Shown here: piece after piece, positions 34,736 to 43,233 of the stretch | Numbering within the stretch: position 1 is the first letter of the stretch | How the letters are laid out: each line of letters opens with the position of its first letter | DNA from: Bacteroidota bacterium | Lineage (GTDB): Bacteria; Bacteroidota; Bacteroidia; Flavobacteriales; Weeksellaceae | Reading direction: 5' to 3' | Assembly (NCBI GenBank): GCA_023386965.1 | Contig: JAEWIR010000028.1 | Coordinates: forward strand, 1-64,000 | Length of the DNA stretch: 64,000 nt | The notes under the pieces: generated by a model | Seen by the model: only the letters and a program-made list of their open reading frames with translations | What the model was told of the DNA's origin: nothing | The model's database searches: none | Made by a program: the position numbers and the translations under genes

Positions 34736-37700
34736 TTAGTCACGGTTTTTCAGCAATAACCAGCCACTGTATTCCATGTGTTCACCGGATCCCGGGTCTG
34801 TCCATTTAATAAGGTACCAGTAGGTTCCGCTGCTGATTACCCTTCCGCCTACACGGCCGTCCCAAATGTAGTTTTTGGCTTTGGACTGATAGACCAGTGC
34901 GCCGTAACGGTCAAAAACTTCGATGGATACATTTTCCTTATTCCGTAGGTCCGAATAATCCAGCACATCATTAATGCCGTCCCCATTTGGCGTAATGGCA
35001 TTAATCAGGTCCAGAACCAGGAATTCCTTTGTCACAGGTCGGCATTTTTCGGCGGCCAGAACATAGGCGGTCTGCGTTCCTTTGGCTACTCCCATGAAAA
35101 CCGGAGAGGACTGCCAGTTGATGCCATCGAGCGAATACTGATAAGGTGGAGTTCCGCCGGAAACATTGACTGTTACAACGTCTCCTTTCACCTCAATACT
35201 GGTGATTACAGGTTCCTGGGCCGCCAGAACACTTACATACTGTCTGTAGGTACATCCGTTGAAACTTAAGTCCACATAGTAATTTCCAACAGCCGCATTG
35301 ATGGTCTGGGTAGTGGCACCGTTGCTCCAGAGATAAGCTGTAAAACCCGGTCCGGCATCCAGCAGTGTTGAAGCTCCCGGACAGATGGTGATATCCTTTA
35401 AAACGTCAGATTTTTTTGGTGATTTGATCGTCAGGGTAACCTGAGCTGTATTGGGGCACGCATTGTTACTCTCAAAACGGACGTAATAAGTTTGGGTACC
35501 TGTAATCAGTTGAGTGCCCGCCAGGGCATTTGCATCGTTCTGAGCGTCAGCCAGCGAATTGTGAAAAGAAGCGGTTACGCCGGGATTAACTGTAAATAAA
35601 GAATTGTAAGTGTTTAGATTTACCTGTTCTGAACCGTTAAGATCGTTGTCACATACTTCTGCTGTGCCCGTACCGGAAATTAGCGTAAGCCGGTTACCGA
35701 TGCTGAAGGTAATCTGGCCCAGAGCAGGCGTGCAGTTCCCCGTGTTACTTTCCACACGTACATAAACCGTGGTTGTGGCTGTATAACTCCAGTTCGCCGG
35801 GAGGTTGTTGTTATTTCCCGCCACCGCATCGGCCTGCACCAGATAATAACGTACATTGAAAGCTCCGGAATTATTTACGATCTGTGGAGTAACCGCGGCG
35901 AAATTCACCTGAACTGTGCCGTCAAAATTGTCATCGCAAAGCGCTCCGTTGAAGCCTGCAGTATTAAGGTTGGGCAGCGGAATTACGTTAAGTGTTACAA
36001 CAGCAACCGCGGAGCAGTTGTTGGATGTGGAAACCTGAACATATACATTGCCAGGTGCGGCGGTATAATTTGCAGGATCAGGAATCGGTACAGTGAGCGC
36101 CGGATCCGAGAAATAAGCCAGTGTAACGCCCGGTGTACTGGTTACATTCGCGGTGGTAAGGTTAAATGTGCCCGTACCTAAGGCATTCGCACACGTTGAA
36201 AGAGTAGCGGGATTAACGTTAAGTGACTGCAATGCGAGGTTAAGTTCAGCAACAAGAGGGCAGAAGCCGGGATGCTGGATTCGTATATAGTAGCCACCGG
36301 CACCGGTTACCGTTTGGTTTGCGCTAACGGCATTTGTTCCTGCATTGGCATTTGCCAGCGTAGCGTGGAAGGTGAAGGTTGCGGCGGGATCAACCGTAAA
36401 CGCGTTTGTGTAATTGTTCAGGTTAATTGGTTCCGAGCCGTTTCCGTCTGGGTCGCAAAGCGTTGCAGTATGGTTGGAAGTAAGAACCGGAGCTTTGGGT
36501 CCGACTGAGAAATTCAGTTGGTCTAATGCAGGTGCGCAGTTGCCGTTCAGAGCATCAACACGCACATATACAGTAGTTGGTGTACTGAAGGTCCAGGTAT
36601 TTCCCAAGGAGTTGTTATTTCCGGCAACGGCATCTGCCTGATTTAAATAATACCGGACATTAAACTGTGCGGAATTATTTACAATTAGAGGTGTAACATC
36701 GCTGAAAGTGACACTTATTATGCCGTCCAAATCGTTGTCACAAATATTGGCATTATACGCGGCAGTATTGATATTGGGTGCAGCTACTGCCGTAAGCTGA
36801 ATTTGAGCGGTAGCTACACACCCTGAAGCTGAAGTTACCCGAACATACACCACCCCTGTGGGAGCGGAATAGTTGGTTGGATCTGCTATCGCTCCGGTGA
36901 GGTTTGCGTTGGTGAAATATTGGGCAGTTGTTCCCGCATCCGGGGAATTGCTTACTGAGGTAAGATTAAAATTAGCGTTACCGTTAGCACCCGCACATGA
37001 AACAAGTGAGGCATTCGTAGTTTGGAGCACGTCGATATTGACTGTAACGCGAAAGTATTCAAAATCTGCCGGATTGCCGGTTCCCTGTAAATAATACACA
37101 AACTGAACTTGTGTATCCGAGGTGAGGCCGGCAGCAGGTGTATAGGTAATGACTCCCGTAACTCCGTTCACCGTTGCAGTACCGGAAGCCGGTGCCGCAA
37201 TTATTTGAGTAAGTGATGGATTGATAGGTTGGCCGGAAGTAGTAAAAGCAGGGGTAATCGTCAGCGTGTTACAGGATCCAATATTCTGAACGCTTGTGCT
37301 GATCGGAGGACACGCGGTATAGGAATAAGGATCTGTGAGTTTGGATTCGCAAAGATTTTTTGTGATCAGAACCGTGTAGGTACCCGATCCGTAAAGATCA
37401 GGGTTGATGGAAAAGGTCGTCGCACCGGGGATGGCTACACCATTCAGGAACCATTGGTACGCATCATAGGAATTATCAACCTGAAGAAGAATTCCGGCAT
37501 AACAGTCGCCGGTTTTTGAAATCACGGGTACGGAGGAAAAGCCCGCAAAATAACCACCGTAACCTACGGCTCCACTTCCTGCTGCGATGCCCGCCGTAAC
37601 TGATTTCGTAGAATTCACCGTTATGTTACCGGAAACATTGGATACCGAATAGGTTACCCAGTCCGGGTTACCGACAACGGGAAACGGTCCGTTCAAAGGT

Positions 37701-38884
37701 GATACTGGGGTGCCGTTAATGGTGACATTGGCACCAGTTTGGGTAATGATGTTGAGTTTGGTGCTGTAAGTTGCGGAGCCAAGGCTGTTGATGTTTCCGA
37801 TTTCATCTACTTTATTAGGCAGGAAACAGCTTAAGGGCGGTATGTAGTTGAAGCCTCCGGCGGCATAGATGCTTCCTGTTGCTGTACCTCCCAAAAACTG
37901 GTACACATAGACGTTATTGTTCGTGCTGATGCCCATGTTATAGTGCGTGGTGCCCTGCAGGGTATAGTTGAAACCGTCTATCATGGTATATTCGCCCTCG
38001 TTAAGTACGATCCCCGTAGGGGTGCCGTTCACAGAGACGGTGGTGTTGTTTTCGGTAGCAACTATAAGTGCTGTCTCCATGCCCGAGGTTACCGGCGCAT
38101 TGCCTTTCACCATAACGAAATTTTTACCTAATCTGTCCACGGGAACAGCCTGGTCCATCAGGATGTCATTGTTGGTGAAATTGAAATTGGTATAAATACC
38201 GTTAAAGTTACCGTTGGTAACTGATACCGGATGGTTGGCGTCTATCCGTGCACCAATAAGGCCGTCCAGATTCCCGGGTCCCGCCGTACTTACAGCGTCC
38301 AGGATGTAAGACTGCCCCCTGTTGAGTGTGAACGTCTTAGTTGCACTGGAACTTCCGTCTGAAAAGACCACCGTGGGGTCATATCCCGAAACGGTAACCG
38401 TCGTATTGTCTTCTGTTGCCATAACCCCTATGGTGGAGTTAATGTAAGTTCCTGTACCGGTAAGGGGTGCCATAGCCGCATAGAAAGTGGTGCCAAGTCC
38501 TGCCAGTCCTTTGGAAGTGATGATCTCGGCGTGATTGGTTACCGAGAAACGATAGTTGGCGAAGTATTTTTTAGGACCCTGCAGGAAGATTCCCTTGCTT
38601 ACGGGAGTGAAAAGTTGGGATTGGTTTAATCCCATCATGAAACTTTCCGGAATATATACCTGCGCCGGATTCCCTTTACTGATGGTGGCAGTGGTAAACA
38701 GGGTATTATTATTGTAAATGCTTACAGTGAAAGGTGTAGTTTCGTTAGTGGAAAGATATACATAGCTTTCCGCGCCGGAATTACCTGCTTTTGCAGCCAT
38801 GGGCGCAAACCAGTGGTCGGTGTCCAGTTGTGCGAATCCTAAGAAACTGAAAAAAAGAAGGAAAGCAAATAAAAGTTTTTTCAT
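34736..38884 (-). CDS. Giant surface adhesin D: IgGFc-binding-like head, 6 stalk modules, gliding/T9SS type B C-terminus
   Basis: Longest of the four, 1382 residues. Signal peptide (ending FLGFAQ), IgGFc-binding-like head (HWFAPMAAKAG, NHAEIITSKG, CFLPNKVDEIG, GYGGYFAGF), Ig-like YQWFLNGVAIPGA, a cadherin-like domain, then six stalk modules in two sets of three (SCAGANG, ICDNDLDG, LCDPDGNGS; TCANALG, LCDDNFDG, VCDNDLNGS), LDAGPGFTAYLWSNGA, SprB-like GGTPPYQYSLDG, and the type B sorting domain ending LLKNRD. The second set is a tandem copy with an 804 bp period. The in-frame start at 38917 lies upstream of the -7 box, so 38884 is used. First gene of the array. Confidence 0.88.
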   Translation of the reverse strand: MKKLLFAFLLFFSFLGFAQLDTDHWFAPMAAKAGNSGAESYVYLSTNETTPFTVSIYNNNTLFTTATISKGNPAQVYIPESFMMGLNQSQLFTPVSKGIFLQGPKKYFANYRFSVTNHAEIITSKGLAGLGTTFYAAMAPLTGTGTYINSTIGVMATEDNTTVTVSGYDPTVVFSDGSSSATKTFTLNRGQSYILDAVSTAGPGNLDGLIGARIDANHPVSVTNGNFNGIYTNFNFTNNDILMDQAVPVDRLGKNFVMVKGNAPVTSGMETALIVATENNTTVSVNGTPTGIVLNEGEYTMIDGFNYTLQGTTHYNMGISTNNNVYVYQFLGGTATGSIYAAGGFNYIPPLSCFLPNKVDEIGNINSLGSATYSTKLNIITQTGANVTINGTPVSPLNGPFPVVGNPDWVTYSVSNVSGNITVNSTKSVTAGIAAGSGAVGYGGYFAGFSSVPVISKTGDCYAGILLQVDNSYDAYQWFLNGVAIPGATTFSINPDLYGSGTYTVLITKNLCESKLTDPYSYTACPPISTSVQNIGSCNTLTITPAFTTSGQPINPSLTQIIAAPASGTATVNGVTGVITYTPAAGLTSDTQVQFVYYLQGTGNPADFEYFRVTVNIDVLQTTNASLVSCAGANGNANFNLTSVSNSPDAGTTAQYFTNANLTGAIADPTNYSAPTGVVYVRVTSASGCVATAQIQLTAVAAPNINTAAYNANICDNDLDGIISVTFSDVTPLIVNNSAQFNVRYYLNQADAVAGNNNSLGNTWTFSTPTTVYVRVDALNGNCAPALDQLNFSVGPKAPVLTSNHTATLCDPDGNGSEPINLNNYTNAFTVDPAATFTFHATLANANAGTNAVSANQTVTGAGGYYIRIQHPGFCPLVAELNLALQSLNVNPATLSTCANALGTGTFNLTTANVTSTPGVTLAYFSDPALTVPIPDPANYTAAPGNVYVQVSTSNNCSAVAVVTLNVIPLPNLNTAGFNGALCDDNFDGTVQVNFAAVTPQIVNNSGAFNVRYYLVQADAVAGNNNNLPANWSYTATTTVYVRVESNTGNCTPALGQITFSIGNRLTLISGTGTAEVCDNDLNGSEQVNLNTYNSLFTVNPGVTASFHNSLADAQNDANALAGTQLITGTQTYYVRFESNNACPNTAQVTLTIKSPKKSDVLKDITICPGASTLLDAGPGFTAYLWSNGATTQTINAAVGNYYVDLSFNGCTYRQYVSVLAAQEPVITSIEVKGDVVTVNVSGGTPPYQYSLDGINWQSSPVFMGVAKGTQTAYVLAAEKCRPVTKEFLVLDLINAITPNGDGINDVLDYSDLRNKENVSIEVFDRYGALVYQSKAKNYIWDGRVGGRVISSGTYWYLIKWTDPGSGEHMEYSGWLLLKNRD
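35430..37040 (-). repeat. Tandem duplication of a three-module stalk block, 804 bp period
   Basis: Within adhesin D, equivalent codons recur 804 bp (268 codons) apart: the module-opening cysteine codons at 36191 and 36995, and the shared DNA word GTTGTTATTT at 35807 and 36611. The copies are diverged, so the duplication is not recent. Outer limits are approximate. Confidence 0.75.
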
Positions 38885-38904
38885 AATCCATGTAAAAATG
38901 GTGA

Positions 38905-38912
38905 CAAAATTA
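38905..38912 (-). promoter_or_regulatory. -7 promoter box of adhesin D
   Basis: TAATTTTG on the minus strand, full TAnnTTTG match, 21 bp before the ATG at 38884. Confidence 0.5.
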
Positions 38913-38934
38913 CTCAATAATTGTGGATTACTTA

Positions 38935-38964
38935 TAAAAAAAAACTCCCTGAAAAATCAGGGAG
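38935..38964 (-). terminator. Terminator after tsf
   Basis: CTCCCTGA / TCAGGGAG stem, AAAA loop, and a T run on the minus strand, between tsf and adhesin D. It separates the two transcripts. Confidence 0.9.
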
Positions 38965-38988
38965 ACTGTATCGGGATATAGGTTGCTC

Positions 38989-39810
38989 TTAGGTAAGGCT
39001 AACTCTTACAAAACCAACTACTTTAAGGTCAGCGTCAATTGATTTTACGTAATCGCTTACAGACATATTTCCGTCCTTAATGAATGCCTGATGTACAAGG
39101 GTATTTTCTTTGTAGAACTTCTGCATTTTCCCTTTCAGGATATTGTCGATGATGTTCTCCGGTTTACCTTCCTTGATAAGCAGGTCTCTTTCAATTTCCA
39201 GTTCTTTGTCAATCGTGTCCTGAGAAACCTTTGTTTCGTCCAGAGCGATTGGGTTCATCGCTGCAACCTGCATTGCAACTGCTTTAGCCGCCTCTTCAGA
39301 TCCGTTTACGTTTGCGGAAAGGGAAGTGATGGCAGCGATTTTGTTTCCAGCATGGATGTATGCGCCCAGGAAAGGTCCTTCAATGGTTTCAAAAGAACCG
39401 ATTTCAATTTTTTCACCAATAACACCTGTCTGCTCGATCAGTTTATCAGCAACGGTAATGCCTTTATAATCTGAAGCCAAAAGCTCTTCTTTGGTTTTTC
39501 CAAGAGCCATTTCAGCCAGGTCATGAGCAAGTTTTACAAACTCTTCGTTCTTAGCCACGAAGTCAGTTTCACAGTTCAGGGCAATGATAACCCCTCTTGT
39601 TTTATCGTCATTCACTTTTGCAATAACTGCACCTTCAGTAGATTCCCTGTCGGCTCTGTTGGCGGCAACTTTCTGTCCTTTTTTTCTAAGGATTTCAATT
39701 GCTTTTTCGAAGTCTCCTTCTGCCTCAACCAAAGCTTTTTTGCAGTCCATCATACCTGCCCCTGTCGTGTTTCTAAGTTTCGCTACGTCTGCAGCTACCG
39801 GTGTGTACAT
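38989..39810 (-). CDS. tsf: Elongation factor Ts
   Basis: Guanine-nucleotide exchange factor for EF-Tu, 273 residues. Signature: VAKLRNTTGAGMMDCKKALVEA and the NCETDFVAKNEEF stretch (TDFVAKN motif), with two core domains following. The start MYTPVAADVAKL at 39810 is chosen because the upstream in-frame start at 39870 lies inside the -7 box. The gene is monocistronic here and 37 kb from rpsB, whereas the two are normally adjacent in bacteria; its neighbours are adhesin D and a DUF6759-like gene. Confidence 0.96.
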   Translation of the reverse strand: MYTPVAADVAKLRNTTGAGMMDCKKALVEAEGDFEKAIEILRKKGQKVAANRADRESTEGAVIAKVNDDKTRGVIIALNCETDFVAKNEEFVKLAHDLAEMALGKTKEELLASDYKGITVADKLIEQTGVIGEKIEIGSFETIEGPFLGAYIHAGNKIAAITSLSANVNGSEEAAKAVAMQVAAMNPIALDETKVSQDTIDKELEIERDLLIKEGKPENIIDNILKGKMQKFYKENTLVHQAFIKDGNMSVSDYVKSIDADLKVVGFVRVSLT

Positions 39811-39867
39811 ATATTTATTTTTGTATTTAAAAAAAAGAGTTAAGTTTAGAATCTTTTTTGAGCGATG

Positions 39868-39875
39868 CAAAGATA
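39868..39875 (-). promoter_or_regulatory. -7 promoter box of tsf
   Basis: TATCTTTG on the minus strand, full TAnnTTTG match. It gives tsf its own promoter with a leader of about 50 nt. Confidence 0.5.
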
Positions 39876-39954
39876 AATAAATTTAATGTAAACTAAAACA
39901 TAGTTTTTTTACGTTATAGTAGGCATCCAATGTATTAACAATCACAATTATAAT

Positions 39955-40548
39955 ATGAAAAAATGGTATATCTTTTTTCTGATCCTGATCTGCAGTCTCG
40001 CGCTGGCACAGAAGAAAAAAACCTCTGTAAAGACTCCCGCCGCAAAAATGACGGCCGCACAGGCGCAGATGAGTAACGACCCGAAAGTAATCGCTGCATT
40101 TATAAAAGATAATCCCGGCGATCCCGCCATTGGAGATTTAAGGGTCAAACTGGTACAGCTTATTACTCCAGCTAATGATATTGCCGCCAAACCGAAAGTG
40201 GAACCGCTTACAAAAGGAAAATTGGTGCGTGAAGTAAAGAGCGACCTTAAAGATGGCGTGAACGATAAAAGTAAGATGGCCGCTAAGGTCCTGAACCACC
40301 TCTTTGACAACAGTCCCAACAAGAGGGAAGCCTATGTACAGATCGTCAACCGTTCGGCATGTAACCTGATCGTAAAGTTCAGCGGTAGAGGTAATTATTA
40401 TAACCTTGATGTAAAGGCCAACAATCAAAGTTATATCCTGATCGATAAAGGCAATTATCTGGTGACTACGAGTATCTGTGATGCCAAATATTCATCAGCC
40501 AAGAATATCAATAAGGATATTGCCATTACTTTGAATTCGAGGAGGTAA
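39955..40548 (+). CDS. Secreted DUF6759-like protein, small paralogue
   Basis: Exported protein of 197 residues with a signal peptide (ending CSLALAQ), a lysine/alanine-rich linker, a short helical region and the C-terminal domain shared with the 2670-3569 protein (KVLNHLFDNSPNKREAYV..., NRSACNLIVKF, SICDAKYSS). Function unknown. It lies divergently beside tsf, just as its larger paralogue lies near rpsB. No exact -7 box upstream. Confidence 0.75.
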   Translation: MKKWYIFFLILICSLALAQKKKTSVKTPAAKMTAAQAQMSNDPKVIAAFIKDNPGDPAIGDLRVKLVQLITPANDIAAKPKVEPLTKGKLVREVKSDLKDGVNDKSKMAAKVLNHLFDNSPNKREAYVQIVNRSACNLIVKFSGRGNYYNLDVKANNQSYILIDKGNYLVTTSICDAKYSSAKNINKDIAITLNSRR

Positions 40549-40577
40549 GAAAACTGAAGTGATTTCAAATTAAACAG

Positions 40578-40613
40578 AAAGGGCTGTCTCCGGTATGGTG
40601 ACAGCCCTTTTTA
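40578..40613 (+). terminator. Terminator between the DUF6759-like gene and accA
   Basis: AAAGGGCTGTC / GACAGCCCTTT 11 bp stem with an 11 nt loop and T run. The A-rich left flank is short, so activity toward accA is possible but weaker. Confidence 0.85.
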
Positions 40614-40633
40614 TTTTATGTTCCTAATAACTT

Positions 40634-41590
40634 TTACCCTTTGAAGCGGCCCATCGCAATGAACTTATCCTGTCTTTGCTGTTCCAGTTCTTTGCCTGAA
40701 AATGAAGCAAAGGCCTTGATGTTCTGAAGGATAGACTGTTTCAGGTGGTCATAGGCAACCTGCGGTTCGTAGTGTGCTCCACCCAGCGGTTCCTGTATGA
40801 TTCCGTCAATGAATTTATGTTCCAAAGCGTCGCTTGGAGTCAGTTTCAGTGCATTTGCTGCATCTTCCTTGTGATTCCAGTTTCTCCACAGGATAGAAGA
40901 ACAGCTTTCCGGAGCGATTACGGTATACCAGGTGTTTTCCAGCATGTAAACCTTATTACCCACGCCAATTCCCAGGGCACCGCCGCTGGCTCCTTCGCCG
41001 ATGATGTAACAGAAGATAGGCGTCTTCAGCATGGTCATTTCAAAAATATTACGTGCAATGGCCTCACCCTGACCTCTTTCTTCAGCTTCAAGTCCGGGAT
41101 AGGCCCCCGGTGTATCGATGAGCGTAATAACAGGAATGCGGAATTTTTCAGCGAGTTTCATTAAGCGTAAAGCCTTACGGTAGCCTTCGGGATTACTCAT
41201 ACCGAATCTGCGGTGCTGTCTTTCTTTGGTGGTACGGCCTTTTTGGGTACCAATCAGCATCACTTTCTGACCGTCTATCGTAGCCAAACCACCGATCATG
41301 GCCGGATCATCAGCAAAATTACGGTCGCCATGAAGCTCGAGGAAGCTGTCTTTATCTACAATTCCATTGATGAAATCCAGTGTGTAAGGGCGGTCCGGAT
41401 GTCTGGAGAGCTGCACGCGCTGCCATGGTGTAAGGTTCAGATATATTTCCTTTTTCTTTTCAATGATTTTGTCCTCAATCTGAGAACAGGCCAACTTCAC
41501 ATCTACTCCGGCATCTTCGCCTACGATTGAACAGGTTTGATACTGCTCCATCAGTTCTTCAATTGGCTTTTCAAATTCTAAATATTGCAT
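40634..41590 (-). CDS. accA: Acetyl-CoA carboxylase carboxyltransferase subunit alpha
   Basis: Alpha subunit of the carboxyltransferase that makes malonyl-CoA for fatty-acid synthesis, 318 residues. Motifs: LEFEKPIEELMEQ at the N-terminus, GTQKGRTTKERQHRRFGMSNPEGYRKALRLM split along residues 120-155, IDTPGAYPGLEAEERGQGEAIA, and the oxyanion glycines of IGEGASGGALGIG. The start at 41590 is preferred since the upstream ATG at 41611 lies within a TAATTTTG promoter box. accB and accC are 9 kb away; accD is not in the window. Confidence 0.96.
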   Translation of the reverse strand: MQYLEFEKPIEELMEQYQTCSIVGEDAGVDVKLACSQIEDKIIEKKKEIYLNLTPWQRVQLSRHPDRPYTLDFINGIVDKDSFLELHGDRNFADDPAMIGGLATIDGQKVMLIGTQKGRTTKERQHRRFGMSNPEGYRKALRLMKLAEKFRIPVITLIDTPGAYPGLEAEERGQGEAIARNIFEMTMLKTPIFCYIIGEGASGGALGIGVGNKVYMLENTWYTVIAPESCSSILWRNWNHKEDAANALKLTPSDALEHKFIDGIIQEPLGGAHYEPQVAYDHLKQSILQNIKAFASFSGKELEQQRQDKFIAMGRFKG

Positions 41591-41608
41591 ATCCTGAAAA
41601 TTATCCTT

Positions 41609-41616
41609 CAAAATTA
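41609..41616 (-). promoter_or_regulatory. -7 promoter box of accA
   Basis: TAATTTTG on the minus strand, full TAnnTTTG match, 19 bp before the ATG at 41590. Confidence 0.5.
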
Positions 41617-41633
41617 GTGAAAATTGCAGAGAC

Positions 41634-43145
41634 TTATCCGATATTATTTACCGCATTTGAAATACGCGATTTAGTCTCCTCAAAACCAATTATTTCCATA
41701 ATATCCGGTACATCAGGACCTTTAAGCTCGCCTACAAGCGCAAGGCGGAGAGGCATCATGACCTTGCCCATGCCCAGGTTTTGGGTTTCAGCAAAATTTT
41801 TGATGGCTTCCTTAAGATTGGCAGCATTAAAATCATCAGCATTTAAGGTTTCAGAAAACTGTGTAATGATGCCCGCCGTTTGGTCGTTCCAGGCTTTTTT
41901 TACCGCTTTTTCATCAAAAGATTCCGGCGCTTCAAAAAAGAATTTTCCGCTTTCGTAGATGTCCTTTACAAAGGTGGCGCGTTCTTTCATCAGGGAAACG
42001 ATTTTCAGAAGTTTGTCCTTAGCAAGAGCATTTGTTCTTTCGGGTTCCAGTTCCTGCAGCATCAGAAGAACCTCTTCATCGCTTTTTTTCTGAAGGTACT
42101 GATGGTTGAACCAGTCTGCTTTCTCCTTGCTGAAGCGTGCCCCTGCCTTATGTACTTTATGAAGGTCAAATTCCTGGGCCATTTCTTCCAGGCTCAGTAT
42201 CTCTTTGTCCTCTGCAGGCGACCAACCCAGGAGAGCCAGGAAGTTTACGAAGGCTTCCGGCAGATAGCCGTGTTCTTTATAACCGGGGTAAACCTCCTTG
42301 GTTTCCGGGTCTGTAAAATTCATCGGGAACACCGGAAAGCCAAATTTGGCCCCGTCTCTTTTGCTCAGTTTTCCTTTACCTTCGGGCTTCAGGATAAGTG
42401 GCAGGTGTGCAAACTCAGGCGCGGTCCAACCCATTGCTTCGTAAAGAAGTACGTGAAGTCCCATAGAGGGGAGCCACTCCTCGCCACGGATAACGTGGCT
42501 GATTTCCATCTCGTGGTCATCTATGATATTGGCCATGTGATACGTAGGCATACCGTCGTTCTTAACGAGTACTTTATCATCCAGTGTATCAGTATTCACG
42601 GCAAATTTACCGCGAATGGTGTCTTCCAGGTTCAAAATGCGGTTCACGGGCATTTTAAAACGGATTACATAGGGCGCTTTTTCGTCCAGAAGTTTCTGCA
42701 CTTCTTCTGCTGGCATGGCCAAACTGTTTTTGAGTTGGTTTCTGGTAATACTATTATAGGAGAAAACCTCGCCTCTTTCTTCATAGTGCTTACGGATATC
42801 ATCCAGTTCGGCGGGGGTATCAAAAGCCATATAAGCATAGTCCGTCTTCAGGATTTCCGCGATATGCCTGTCATAAATATCCCGTCTTTCGCTCTGACGG
42901 TAGGGTCCGTAGTTGCCACCATGCCTTGGGCTTTCGTCCGGCGTAATGCCCGCCCATTCCAGCGCATCCATGATATAATCTTCGGCACCTTCCACATATC
43001 TGGCGGTATCAGTATCTTCAATACGGAGTACAAAATCCCCGTTGTTTTTCTTTGCAAAAAGGTAATCATATAAGGCCGTTCTGGCACCACCCAGGTGCAG
43101 CGGACCGGTGGGACTGGGCGCAAAACGAACTCTAACTTTACTCAT
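41634..43145 (-). CDS. gltX: Glutamyl-tRNA synthetase
   Basis: Class I aminoacyl-tRNA synthetase charging tRNA-Glu, 503 residues. The HIGH-equivalent motif is in FAPSPTGPLHLGGARTALYD and the KMSKS-equivalent in KGKLSKRDGAKFG, followed by the helical anticodon-binding domain. The start MSKVRVRFAP at 43145 is chosen; the in-frame ATG at 43163 falls inside the -7 box. A single gltX of this size is normal for the group. Confidence 0.96.
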   Translation of the reverse strand: MSKVRVRFAPSPTGPLHLGGARTALYDYLFAKKNNGDFVLRIEDTDTARYVEGAEDYIMDALEWAGITPDESPRHGGNYGPYRQSERRDIYDRHIAEILKTDYAYMAFDTPAELDDIRKHYEERGEVFSYNSITRNQLKNSLAMPAEEVQKLLDEKAPYVIRFKMPVNRILNLEDTIRGKFAVNTDTLDDKVLVKNDGMPTYHMANIIDDHEMEISHVIRGEEWLPSMGLHVLLYEAMGWTAPEFAHLPLILKPEGKGKLSKRDGAKFGFPVFPMNFTDPETKEVYPGYKEHGYLPEAFVNFLALLGWSPAEDKEILSLEEMAQEFDLHKVHKAGARFSKEKADWFNHQYLQKKSDEEVLLMLQELEPERTNALAKDKLLKIVSLMKERATFVKDIYESGKFFFEAPESFDEKAVKKAWNDQTAGIITQFSETLNADDFNAANLKEAIKNFAETQNLGMGKVMMPLRLALVGELKGPDVPDIMEIIGFEETKSRISNAVNNIG

Positions 43146-43160
43146 AGATTTAAATTTGGG

Positions 43161-43168
43161 CAAATTTA
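43161..43168 (-). promoter_or_regulatory. -7 promoter box of gltX
   Basis: TAAATTTG on the minus strand, 16 bp before the chosen ATG. Confidence 0.5.
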
Positions 43169-43182
43169 GCCAAAAAATGACT

Positions 43183-43217
43183 TTTGGTGCAGGAATGTAA
43201 TATTTTATTTAGTTTTG
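43183..43217 (+). promoter_or_regulatory. Promoter of the cupin isomerase gene
   Basis: A full Bacteroidota promoter pattern: -33 TTTG at 43183-43186 and -7 TAGTTTTG at 43210-43217, with 23 bp between them, 17 bp before the ATG. The only case in the window where both elements are clear. Confidence 0.6.
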
Positions 43218-43233
43218 CATCAAATATGAATCA

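Noticed and set aside
24822..38884. Repeated stalk DNA as a CRISPR or tandem satellite array
   Set aside because: The repeats are in frame, protein-coding, 240-804 bp long, and diverged; no short identical repeats with spacers are present and no cas genes occur.
1863..38964. Mobile element between rpsB and tsf
   Set aside because: No transposase, integrase, tRNA target, direct flanking repeat or phage gene was found; most genes inside are ordinary chromosomal genes such as trmB and folA.
41880..43073. 397-codon open frame opposite gltX
   Set aside because: It is antisense to a clearly conserved synthetase, with a histidine/phenylalanine-rich translation lacking domain patterns; it results from codon bias of gltX.
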